A stretch of DNA of 32,816 nt from Clostridia bacterium. GTDB taxonomy: Bacteria; Bacillota_A; Clostridia; Oscillospirales; CAG-272. Positions within the stretch are counted from its first letter, which is position 1; every line of letters begins with the position of its first letter. The notes beneath the pieces are model-generated. The model was not told the DNA's origin and ran no database searches. It saw only the letters and a program-made list of their open reading frames with translations. The position numbers were made by a program, and so were the translations under genes. The stretch covers positions 1-32,816 of the forward strand of contig JAFTLD010000082.1 in the NCBI GenBank assembly GCA_017452945.1, read 5' to 3'. Of this stretch, positions 8,105 to 15,276 are shown piece after piece.

Positions 8105-9562
8105 GTGGCTATTAACTGGACCGAAGCGCAAATTGCCGAGGTAGTATCCAAGGTACTGGCGCAGGTGCAATCCCCCGCTCAAAGCTCCGATAAGGAATGG
8201 GACAGCACCCAGTATCACGGCAGACGCCTGATCGGTGTTTATGACACCATGGAAGAGGCGATCGCCGCTGCTGAAGCAGGCTACAAGGCCATTCGTGCCA
8301 TGAGCGTTGCGCAAAGAGAAAAACTGATTACAACCATTCGCGAGTACACTCGCGCAGAAGCTCCCGCCATGGCGGCTCTCGGTGTTGCCGAGACCAAGAT
8401 GGGCCGCGTGGAGCATAAGGTCGCAAAGCACATTCTGGTCGCTGACAAGACCCCCGGCACCGAGGACATCGTTGCCGAGGCAAAGACCGGCGACTGTGGC
8501 CTGACTTTGACAGAACGTGCGCCCTTCGGAGTTGTCGGTGCGATCACTCCCTCCACCAACCCCTCCGAAACCGTCATCTGTAACTCTATGGGTATGATCG
8601 CCGCAGGTAACGGTGTCGTATTCAACCCCCACCCCGGTGCCATTGCAACCTCCAACTACGCAGTTGACCTTGTCAACCGTGCAGTTCACGCTGCAGGCGG
8701 CCCCGAAATTCTGGTTGCTTCCGTCAAGAAGCCCACGCTTGATACCGCAAACGTGATGTACAAGCATCCCGCTATCCGCCTGCTGGTCTGCACCGGCGGC
8801 CCCGGTGTTGTCAAGGCTGTGCTTGCTTCGGGCAAGAAGGCAATCGGTGCAGGTGCGGATAACCCCCCTGTTATCGTTGACGATACTGCCGACATCGAAA
8901 AGGCAGCCAAGGATATCATCGACGGCTGCACCTTCGACAACAACCTTCCCTGCATTGCCGAAAAGGAAGTCTTCGTCTTTGACAACGTCGCTGACAGACT
9001 GATCGACGGCATGCTGAAGAACGGATGCTACAAGCTCACCCGCGCACAGGCAGACGCGCTTGTTAAGGTGGTGCTTGACGAAAAGACCAACCCCAAGACC
9101 GGTAAGACCTCTTTGGTGGTCAACCGCGATTGCGTAGGTCGTGACGCCCGCGTCATTCTCGCCAAGATCGGCATCAACGTCGGTCCCGAGATCCGCTGCG
9201 CCATTGCCGAGGTCGATTTCGACCATCCCTTCGTACAGGAAGAGCTCATGATGCCCATTCTGGGTATCGTCCGCGTCAAGAACATTGACGAGGCAATCGA
9301 TCTGGCGGTCAAGGCTGAGCATGGTAATCGTCACACGGCTCACATGCACTCCAAGAATATTGACAACCTTTCCAGATTTGCAAAGGCTGTCGAGACCACC
9401 ATTTTCGTGAAAAACGCGCCCTCGTATGCGGGCATCGGATTTGGCGGTGAAGGTCACACCACTTTCACCATTGCAGGTCCGACCGGTGAAGGTATCACTT
9501 CCGCAAGAAGCTTTACCAGACTCCGCCGCTGCGTCATGGCAGACCATTTCAGAATCATTTAA
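8105..9562 (+). CDS. pduP: CoA-acylating propionaldehyde dehydrogenase (PduP-like) with N-terminal encapsulation helix
   Basis: This 485-residue aldehyde dehydrogenase oxidises propionaldehyde to propionyl-CoA with NAD+. The first 20 or so residues (AINWTEAQIAEVVSKVLAQV) form an amphipathic helix typical of encapsulation peptides. The ALDH fold follows, with ITPSTNPSETVICN (cofactor binding), the glycine-rich VCTGGPGVVKA and catalytic Cys283 in FDNNLPCIAEKEV. This Cys context (NNLPC) belongs to acylating PduP/EutE-type enzymes, not the classical ALDHs. The start codon is GTG with an AAAGGAGAG site. It follows the aldolase by 42 bp. Acetaldehyde activity is possible, but the dehydratase context favours propionaldehyde. 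Confidence 0.92.
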   Translation: MAINWTEAQIAEVVSKVLAQVQSPAQSSDKEWDSTQYHGRRLIGVYDTMEEAIAAAEAGYKAIRAMSVAQREKLITTIREYTRAEAPAMAALGVAETKMGRVEHKVAKHILVADKTPGTEDIVAEAKTGDCGLTLTERAPFGVVGAITPSTNPSETVICNSMGMIAAGNGVVFNPHPGAIATSNYAVDLVNRAVHAAGGPEILVASVKKPTLDTANVMYKHPAIRLLVCTGGPGVVKAVLASGKKAIGAGADNPPVIVDDTADIEKAAKDIIDGCTFDNNLPCIAEKEVFVFDNVADRLIDGMLKNGCYKLTRAQADALVKVVLDEKTNPKTGKTSLVVNRDCVGRDARVILAKIGINVGPEIRCAIAEVDFDHPFVQEELMMPILGIVRVKNIDEAIDLAVKAEHGNRHTAHMHSKNIDNLSRFAKAVETTIFVKNAPSYAGIGFGGEGHTTFTIAGPTGEGITSARSFTRLRRCVMADHFRII

Positions 9563-9589
9563 CAAATACGCAGAAAGGAAAGAAACTAC

Positions 9590-10840
9590 ATGGACTATTC
9601 TGCTTCTCAAATCGAAAGCATCGTCCGTCAGGTCCTTGAGGGCATGAACGGCGGTCAGAAGCATGAGTGCAAGTGTGGCGGTAACTGCAAATGCGGCGGC
9701 CACGGCCATCACGGTGCGCTCCCCAAGACCGCTCACGTAGCCCTTCTGACAGGCGAAAAGAAAATTGAAGTCAAGGAATACCCCATCCCCGAGCTGGGTG
9801 ATGACGACATCCTCGTTAAGGTAGAGGGTGCGGGTGTTTGCGGCACAGACGTTCACGAGTGGAAATCCGACCCCTTCGGTCTGATCCCCGTAACGCTTGG
9901 CCACGAGGGTACGGGCGAGGTCGTCGCTGTCGGTAAGAACGTTAAGTTCGATACCGCAGGCAAGCCGATCGGCGTTGGCGACAAGATCGTTACCTCGGTT
10001 ATCAGCTGCGGTGAATGCTATGCATGCCGCATGGTCCCCGGCAGAACCAATCTCTGCGACAAGCAGGGTGTATTCGGTCTGATCGGTGACAAGCCCGACG
10101 ACCACCTCAACGGTTGGTTCGCTGATTACATGGTAATCAAGGGCGGCAGAGGCGTGACCTACTTCCAGGTCAACGACCTCAACCTCAATCAGAGAATGCT
10201 GCTTGAGCTGGCTTGCGTTTGCGTACACGCTCTGGAGCGTGCGCAGTCCACGGGCCTGATCAAGTTCGGCTCCAAGGTACTGCTGCAGGGCTGCGGCCCC
10301 GTAGGCTTGATGATGATCTGCGTGCTCCGTGCTGCAGGTGTAAACCACATCATCGCTGTAGACGGTAATGAAGACCGTCTGAAGTTCGCTCAGAAGCTGG
10401 GTGCCAAGACCACCGTTTGCTTCCGCAGACCCGACGAAGACACTCTTGAAAAGAGAGTTGCCAAGGTCAAGGCAGTTGCTAACGACGTAGGCGTTGACTT
10501 CGCATTCCAGTGCACCGGTGCTCCCGTGGCTGCTGCTGATATCTTCAGCTACATCCGTCGCGGTGGCGGTATGTGTGAAATGGGCTTCTTCGTCAACAAT
10601 GGCGAGTACTCCATCAACCCCCACTTTGCAATGTGCAACAAGGAAATCAACATCGTAGGCTCCTGGGACTACAGTGCCGAGGATTATCCCACGACCATGG
10701 CTTTCCTGCACCAGTGCAAGGAAATGAACATTCCGATCGAAGATCTGATCACGCACTCCTTCCCGCTCGATAAGATGAACGAGGCTATGGAGACCAACGT
10801 GGCTCAGAAGGGCATCAAGATCTGCTACATTGCAGACTGA
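9590..10840 (+). CDS. Zinc-dependent alcohol dehydrogenase with encapsulation helix and Cys/His-rich linker
   Basis: This 416-residue medium-chain dehydrogenase has an added N-terminus. Residues 1-19 (YSASQIESIVRQVLEGM) form an encapsulation-type helix. Residues 23-42 form a linker with a CXCX3CXC pattern (Cys27, 29, 33, 35) followed by several His. The enzyme core then shows GVCGTDVHE and GHEGTGEVV (catalytic zinc), CGECYACRMVPGRTNLC (structural zinc) and GCGPVG (NAD(P) fold). In this locus it would reduce propionaldehyde to propanol, or lactaldehyde to 1,2-propanediol, recycling NADH inside the shell; which one cannot be decided here. BMC loci more often carry an iron-type alcohol dehydrogenase (PduQ), so a zinc type is notable. 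Confidence 0.88.
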   Translation: MDYSASQIESIVRQVLEGMNGGQKHECKCGGNCKCGGHGHHGALPKTAHVALLTGEKKIEVKEYPIPELGDDDILVKVEGAGVCGTDVHEWKSDPFGLIPVTLGHEGTGEVVAVGKNVKFDTAGKPIGVGDKIVTSVISCGECYACRMVPGRTNLCDKQGVFGLIGDKPDDHLNGWFADYMVIKGGRGVTYFQVNDLNLNQRMLLELACVCVHALERAQSTGLIKFGSKVLLQGCGPVGLMMICVLRAAGVNHIIAVDGNEDRLKFAQKLGAKTTVCFRRPDEDTLEKRVAKVKAVANDVGVDFAFQCTGAPVAAADIFSYIRRGGGMCEMGFFVNNGEYSINPHFAMCNKEINIVGSWDYSAEDYPTTMAFLHQCKEMNIPIEDLITHSFPLDKMNEAMETNVAQKGIKICYIAD

Positions 10841-10855
10841 TAAGGAGTTGACGAA

Positions 10856-11257
10856 ATGGCAGCTCTCGGAATGATCGAGGTATACGGCTTTACGACATCC
10901 ATCATCGTTGCCGACGTCGTGGCAAAAACTTCCGACGTCAAGGTAGTGGCTATCGACCGTAACAAGCCCGCCAACGCAGATAAATGCGAGGTGCCGCTGG
11001 TTATGGTAGTCAAGTTCATGGGTGATCCTTCTGCCGTCCAGGCAGCTCACGACAGAGGCGTGGACGAGGCTAAGAAGAGAAACCTGTATATTACGTCCAA
11101 GATCATCGCAGGACTTGATCCCTCGGTTGAGTGGTTCGCTCACCTGACCGCAACGGGTCGCGACAAGCTCCGTTACCCTAAAACTGCAAAAGAGGCACCG
11201 GCTGCCGAGGAAAAGCCGGCTGCTCCCAAAAAAGCTTCCTCGAAGAAAAACAGTTAA
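10856..11257 (+). CDS. BMC-H shell protein with pore-region Cys and Lys/Ala/Pro tail (GrpU-like)
   Basis: A 133-residue single BMC domain (about 1-95, ALGMIEVYGFTTSIIVADVV) followed by a tail rich in Ala, Pro, Glu and Lys (about 108-133) that is probably disordered. Where ordinary BMC-H proteins have the pore motif IGSG, this one has a longer segment, PANADKCEVP, which puts a Cys near the hexamer pore. This resembles GrpU, a shell protein of glycyl-radical propanediol compartments reported to bind an iron-sulfur cluster at its pore. Homology to GrpU specifically is an inference from that Cys. The basic tail might contact cargo or the ParA partner, but nothing proves it. It sits between the dehydrogenases and the main shell genes, 15 bp after the former. 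Confidence 0.8.
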   Translation: MAALGMIEVYGFTTSIIVADVVAKTSDVKVVAIDRNKPANADKCEVPLVMVVKFMGDPSAVQAAHDRGVDEAKKRNLYITSKIIAGLDPSVEWFAHLTATGRDKLRYPKTAKEAPAAEEKPAAPKKASSKKNS

Positions 11258-11282
11258 TAATTTATTAAGGAGATAACAAATT

Positions 11283-11558
11283 ATGAAACTCGCACTTGGT
11301 ATGGTTGAGACCAGAGGTCTCGTAGCTGCTATCGAAGCAGCTGATGCAATGGTTAAGGCTGCTAACGTAACTCTGATCGGCTCCGAGAAGATCGGTTCCG
11401 GTTTGGTAAGCGTCATGGTTCGTGGCGACGTCGGCGCTGTAAAGTCTGCTGTTGAAGCAGGCGGTGCTGCTGCTTGCCGTCTTGGCGAAGTTGTCGCTAC
11501 TCACGTTATTCCCGCTCCTCACGACGATGTTGAGCTGCTTCTCCCCAAGCTGGGCTAA
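11283..11558 (+). CDS. pduA: BMC-H shell protein (PduA/PduJ type), copy 1
   Basis: A 91-residue canonical hexamer-forming shell protein: [20 protein letters not shown], the pore motif KIGSGLV, and [15 protein letters not shown] at the end. It forms the facets of the compartment and the pores for small substrates. Its protein sequence is nearly the same as that of the BMC-H at 11939-12211, with differences clustered at the ends, so the two come from a recent duplication or are kept alike by conversion. An AAGGAGATAACAAATT ribosome site precedes the ATG. Confidence 0.94.
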   Translation: MKLALGMVETRGLVAAIEAADAMVKAANVTLIGSEKIGSGLVSVMVRGDVGAVKSAVEAGGAAACRLGEVVATHVIPAPHDDVELLLPKLG

Positions 11559-11591
11559 TTTAATACCCAAACGCTAAAAGGTACGTAAATC

Positions 11592-11870
11592 ATGGAAGCA
11601 ATCGCGTTGCTCGAGGTACAGGCGATGGTCACTGCCATCGTAGGTCTTGACGCAATGGTCAAGGCTGCCAATGTAAAACTGATTCATGTCGAGAAACGCC
11701 TGGGTGGCAGACTTGTCACGGTTGTGGTCGAAGGCTCGGTATCCGCTGTCACTGCGGCAGCGGAAGCCGGTGCCAAGGCAGCAGCAGAGGTTGGCAACGT
11801 CAAGCTCTGTGAGGTCATTGCCCGCCCCCATCCCGACATCATGAAGTTTTTGAAGACCGATTCCCTGTAA
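11592..11870 (+). CDS. BMC-H shell protein with atypical pore loop
   Basis: A 92-residue single BMC domain: MEAIALLEVQAMVTAIVGLD, then VKAANVKLIHVEKRLGGRLVTVVVEGSV, ending in IARPHPDIMKFLKTDSL. It differs from its two neighbours at the pore, where KIGSGL is replaced by KRLGGRL. This adds a residue and an Arg, so the pore would be more positive and may select another metabolite. It lies between the two near-identical BMC-H genes. Confidence 0.92.
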   Translation: MEAIALLEVQAMVTAIVGLDAMVKAANVKLIHVEKRLGGRLVTVVVEGSVSAVTAAAEAGAKAAAEVGNVKLCEVIARPHPDIMKFLKTDSL

Positions 11871-11893
11871 GACACGGGAACGGCACACACAAA

Positions 11894-11922
11894 TTGATTA
11901 ATAAAAAATAATTATTTACATT
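11894..11922 (+). promoter_or_regulatory. Possible internal promoter before the second PduA-type gene
   Basis: In an AT-rich 68-bp spacer, TTGATT (11894-11899), a 17-bp spacer and TACATT (11917-11922) precede an AGGAGG site. It could boost expression of the major shell protein. The -10 is weak and AT-rich spacers give such matches by chance. Confidence 0.3.
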
Positions 11923-11938
11923 TTAGGAGGATTTTAAA

Positions 11939-12211
11939 ATGGAAGCTCTTGGTATGGTTGAAACCAGAGGTCTGGTAGCTGCAATTGAGGCAGCTGATGC
12001 AATGGTAAAGGCTGCAAACGTTGTTCTGATCGGCTCTGAGAAGATCGGTTCCGGTTTGGTAAGCGTTATGGTTCGTGGCGACGTTGGCGCTGTTAAGGCT
12101 GCTGTTGAAGCAGGCGGTGCAGCTGCTTGCCGTCTTGGCGAGGTTGTTGCAACCCACGTGATTCCCAGACCCCACGCTGACGTTGAAAAGCTGCTGCCCA
12201 AGATCGGCTAA
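11939..12211 (+). CDS. pduJ: BMC-H shell protein (PduA/PduJ type), copy 2
   Basis: A 90-residue canonical BMC-H with the pore motif KIGSGLV. It is a near duplicate of the gene at 11283, with [17 protein letters not shown] in place of [17 protein letters not shown] at the C-terminus. It has the strongest ribosome site of the shell genes (TTAGGAGGATTTTAAA) and possibly its own promoter, so it may be the most abundant facet protein. The pduA/pduJ names are by type only, not by proven orthology. Confidence 0.94.
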   Translation: MEALGMVETRGLVAAIEAADAMVKAANVVLIGSEKIGSGLVSVMVRGDVGAVKAAVEAGGAAACRLGEVVATHVIPRPHADVEKLLPKIG

Positions 12212-12239
12212 TTCAAAATTAACCGCATTTAAGGCAGTC

Positions 12240-12349
12240 CTCGGAAGGGCGATCCGTCGCCCTTCCGAGAACCCCAAAATATTTGCGCATATGAGTGCAT
12301 TTGCAAAAAATGTACCGATATGTGTAAATATGTGACCGCCCACGGGCGG
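12240..12349 (+). promoter_or_regulatory. Two hairpins in the 165-bp gap between shell genes and pduL
   Basis: A 13-bp stem (CTCGGAAGGGCGA...TCGCCCTTCCGAG, 12240-12268) and a smaller one (CCGCCCACGGGCGG, 12336-12349) lie between the stop of the shell gene and pduL. Neither is followed by a T-run. They are more likely to protect or process the abundant shell mRNA, or to attenuate partly, than to stop transcription fully. Confidence 0.5.
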
Positions 12350-12376
12350 AATTCAAGATAAGAAAGAGGAACAGTT

Positions 12377-13027
12377 ATGGCAATCAACAGCAATGACATC
12401 GCTGCAATCGTCAAAAAAGTGATCGCAGAAATGGATACCGGCGCCGCTGACGCAGGCATTCCCGTAGGTATCTCCAACAGACATATTCACCTGTCCAAGC
12501 AGGATCTGGAAACTCTGTTTGGCGCAGGCTACGAGCTGACTCCCATCAAGGATCTCTCCCAGCCCGGCCAGTATGCTTGCAAGGAAACCCTGACGCTGAT
12601 CGGCCCTTCCATGCGCCCCATTGAAAACGTGCGCGTGCTCGGTCCCGTTCGTAAGGCATCTCAGGTCGAGATCTCTCTGACCGATTCCTTCGTGCTCAAG
12701 GTCAAGCCTCCCGTACGCGAATCCGGTGACATTGCAGGCTCTTCTCCTATCACTATTGTCGGCCCTAAGGGTATCGTCACGCTCAAGGAAGGCTGCATCA
12801 TTGCCAACCGCCATATCCATATGCACACCAGCGATGCCGTCAAGTACGGTGTCAAGGACGGAGATTACATTGACGTAGACGCACTGGAAGGCACAAGAAA
12901 GACCAGATGGTACGGTGTACAGGTGCGCGTACGCGACGATTTCGCACTCGAAATGCACGTGGATACCGATGATGCCAACGCAGTCGGCTACAAGAACGGC
13001 TACAAAGTCACAGTCGTCAAGAACTGA
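12377..13027 (+). CDS. pduL: PduL-type phosphotransacylase with N-terminal encapsulation helix
   Basis: This 216-residue enzyme exchanges CoA for phosphate on propionyl-CoA, regenerating CoA inside the shell and giving propionyl-phosphate for the kinase. The N-terminus (AINSNDIAAIVKKVIAEM, about 2-19) is an encapsulation helix. The two beta-barrel halves carry the zinc-binding motifs SNRHIHLS (His36, His38) and NRHIHMHTSD (His146, 148, 150). The length is usual for PduL, which is unrelated to the classic Pta. An AAGAAAGAGGAAC ribosome site precedes the ATG. Confidence 0.95.
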   Translation: MAINSNDIAAIVKKVIAEMDTGAADAGIPVGISNRHIHLSKQDLETLFGAGYELTPIKDLSQPGQYACKETLTLIGPSMRPIENVRVLGPVRKASQVEISLTDSFVLKVKPPVRESGDIAGSSPITIVGPKGIVTLKEGCIIANRHIHMHTSDAVKYGVKDGDYIDVDALEGTRKTRWYGVQVRVRDDFALEMHVDTDDANAVGYKNGYKVTVVKN

Positions 13028-13042
13028 TTCTCGGAGGTTATT

Positions 13043-13306
13043 ATGGTAAAAGGTAAGGTAGTGGGAACCATCGTTTCCACCAATAAGTTTGATTCTCTGC
13101 GCGGCTTCAAATTTTTGGAGGTGCAGATCATTGAAAAGGACACTTTGACCGACAGATTCATGGTCGCGGTGGATAAAACCATCAGCGCAGGCATCGGTGA
13201 GGAGGTTTTGATCGTAACCGGCAGCAGCGCACGCGTTGCCGCAGGCAGCGAATACTCCCCCGTGGACGCCGTCATCGTCGGCGTCATTGATAAGCCCACA
13301 GACTGA
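13043..13306 (+). CDS. eutN: BMC-P vertex protein (EutN/CcmL/PduN type)
   Basis: An 87-residue single-domain EutN/CcmL protein (VKGKVVGTIVSTNKFDSLRGFKFLEVQ, then VAVDKTISAGIGEEVLIVTGSSAR and DAVIVGVIDKP). Five copies cap the twelve corners of the icosahedral shell. It starts 15 bp after pduL with a CGGAGGTTATT ribosome site. It is the only vertex gene in the operon. Confidence 0.95.
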   Translation: MVKGKVVGTIVSTNKFDSLRGFKFLEVQIIEKDTLTDRFMVAVDKTISAGIGEEVLIVTGSSARVAAGSEYSPVDAVIVGVIDKPTD

Positions 13307-13360
13307 TCGCCGCAGAGTCCTCTCGGCGTAACCCCCATTTTTAGTTAAGGAATTATTGTT

Positions 13361-14689
13361 ATGCCCGAATTGAAATTAAAATCCATACTGCAAAAGAACG
13401 GTGTGGTCGGCGCAGGCGGTGCGGGTTTCCCTTCATATGCCAAGCTGACTGAAGGAGCCGATCTGTTGGTCATCAACTGCATCGAATGCGAGCCCTTAAT
13501 GTATACCGACTACGAACTGGTGCGTGAAAAGCTGCCCGAGGTGGTTCAAGGCGCACAGTTAGTCATGGAGCACACCAATATCAAGCGTGCGGTCCTTGCA
13601 ATCAAGGAGTACCGTGCCATGACTTTGGGACTTGCCGACAATCAGGAGCTTGCTCCCGGAATCTGCGTCAAGACCGTTCCCAATATTTACCCCATGGGTG
13701 ACGAGATCAATCTGATCTATCAGGTCACCGGCAGACTGATCAAGCCGGGTAACCTGCCTATCACCCAAGGCGTCATCGTATATAACTGTGAAACAGTTTT
13801 CAATATCCGTAATGCCGTACACGAAAATATGCCCGTCATCACCAAATGGCTGACCATTGGCGGTGATATTCCCGAGGCATATACGGTCAAAGTGCCTGTT
13901 GGTATGCGTATCTCTGACGTACTGAAGGCAATCAACGTGACAGTCCCCAAGAATTACGTCATGTTTGACGGCGGCCCTTCAATGGGTATCATCAAAAATC
14001 CCGCTTCGGACGTTGTAGTCAAAACCACCAAGGCGCTGATCATCGTACCCGACAATATCCCTGCCGTGGTGCAAAAGCAACGCACACTGGAGCAGAATCT
14101 GCGTCTGGCAGCATCAACCTGCTGTTCCTGCACGCGCTGCACCGACCTTTGCCCCAGACACCTGTTAGGCTACCCACTCGAGCCGCATAAGCTGATCCGA
14201 GCAGGCCTTTATCCGGCACAGGAAACACCCGAGCTGATCCGTACTGCAAGCCTTTGCTGCAGCTGCGATATCTGCGGCACGTTCTCTTGCTGCCAGGGTA
14301 TCTCGCCCATGATGGTCATCAAGGAATACAAAAAGATCCTTGCCGAAAAAGGCATGAAATACATAGCTGCTCCCGGACAGGAATTTACGCCTGCTGACAA
14401 TCGTGACAGCTGTATGTTGGTTTCCCAAAAGTGGAAGGAAGTGTTGGGCGTTGCCAAGTTTGATAAGCACCCCACCTATATTCCCAAGGATCTGACCGCA
14501 GATAAAGTAGAGATCCGCATGGCACAGCACATCGGTGTCCCCTCGGTTCCCTGTGTGGCCGTTGGCGACAAGGTAACAGTCGGACAGATGATCGCAACCG
14601 CAGGCCCCGGTCTCTCGGTTCCCCAATACGCATCGATCACAGGCTCGGTTACTTACGTAGACGACGCCAAGATCATCATTGAAGCATGA
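13361..14689 (+). CDS. pduS: RnfC/PduS-like flavin and iron-sulfur electron-transfer protein
   Basis: A 442-residue protein of the RnfC/NuoF type. The N-terminal half has the glycine-rich GVVGAGGAGFPSYAKL segment (FMN/NADH site), followed by an SLBB-like region. Two [4Fe-4S] motifs follow: CCSCTRCTDLCP (Cys254-264) and CCSCDICGTFSC (from Cys299). The C-terminus is a short barrel-like domain. In Pdu compartments PduS is a flavin and iron-sulfur protein thought to move electrons across the shell together with PduT. Here it would balance NADH between the two dehydrogenases or feed electrons to the activase. It lies directly before the PduT-type gene, which supports that pairing. It is not membrane-bound by sequence. 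Confidence 0.9.
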   Translation: MPELKLKSILQKNGVVGAGGAGFPSYAKLTEGADLLVINCIECEPLMYTDYELVREKLPEVVQGAQLVMEHTNIKRAVLAIKEYRAMTLGLADNQELAPGICVKTVPNIYPMGDEINLIYQVTGRLIKPGNLPITQGVIVYNCETVFNIRNAVHENMPVITKWLTIGGDIPEAYTVKVPVGMRISDVLKAINVTVPKNYVMFDGGPSMGIIKNPASDVVVKTTKALIIVPDNIPAVVQKQRTLEQNLRLAASTCCSCTRCTDLCPRHLLGYPLEPHKLIRAGLYPAQETPELIRTASLCCSCDICGTFSCCQGISPMMVIKEYKKILAEKGMKYIAAPGQEFTPADNRDSCMLVSQKWKEVLGVAKFDKHPTYIPKDLTADKVEIRMAQHIGVPSVPCVAVGDKVTVGQMIATAGPGLSVPQYASITGSVTYVDDAKIIIEA

Positions 14690-14712
14690 ATTTAACATAA
14701 GTAGGTATAGAT

Positions 14713-15258
14713 ATGTATCAAGCAATCGGAATTATTGAACTCAAAAGCATTGCACAGGGCGTTGAGGCTACCGACGCGGCTCTGAAGAGCGCAGGCGTAA
14801 CCTTGATCTCTGCACACGCCGCATGTCCCGGTAAGTTTGAAATCATTCTCACCGGTGCGATCGCGGACGTTACCGCTGCTATCGAACATGTCAAGGGCAG
14901 ATTTGACCAAAAGCTGATCGATTCCAGCATTATGGGCCGTATCGACCCGGCTGTTGTTGCAGCAATGTTCGGTACGCAGGCAGCTCCCAAGTCGGGCAGC
15001 CTTGGCGTGATCGAAACCTTCTCTGCCGCAAGCGCTATCAAGGCAGCTGATATTGCCATCAAGACCGCTAAGGTAGACATCTACGAGCTGCGCACCTCCA
15101 GAGGTATGGGCGGCAAGGGTATCGTATTGATCGTGGGTGACGTGGGTGACGTAACCGCTGCTGTTGAAGCAGGCGCAAGACACGCAAAGGATCAGAGTAT
15201 GTTCGCATACTCTACCGTCATTGCCGCTCCTCACAAAGAACTTTGGGACCAAATCTAA
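14713..15258 (+). CDS. pduT: BMC-T shell protein (PduT type, Fe-S pore)
   Basis: A 181-residue tandem BMC-domain protein: repeat 1 is about 1-90 (MYQAIGIIELKSIAQGVEAT), repeat 2 about 95-181 (SLGVIETFSAASAIKAADIA). Three copies make a pseudohexamer. Cys38 in AHAACPGKFEI matches the Cys that in PduT holds a [4Fe-4S] cluster on the three-fold axis, so this is probably an electron port. It sits between the RnfC/PduS-like gene and the radical enzyme. Confidence 0.93.
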   Translation: MYQAIGIIELKSIAQGVEATDAALKSAGVTLISAHAACPGKFEIILTGAIADVTAAIEHVKGRFDQKLIDSSIMGRIDPAVVAAMFGTQAAPKSGSLGVIETFSAASAIKAADIAIKTAKVDIYELRTSRGMGGKGIVLIVGDVGDVTAAVEAGARHAKDQSMFAYSTVIAAPHKELWDQI

Positions 15259-15276
15259 AGAAAGAGACGACGTATT

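Noticed and set aside
7265..11416. A 1383-codon open frame on the minus strand across the aldolase, dehydrogenases and first shell genes
   Set aside because: It is exactly antisense to four well-supported genes, has no ribosome site or recognisable domain, and reads as low-complexity Val/Asp/Gly/His-rich protein. Codon bias of the real genes keeps the reverse frame free of stops.
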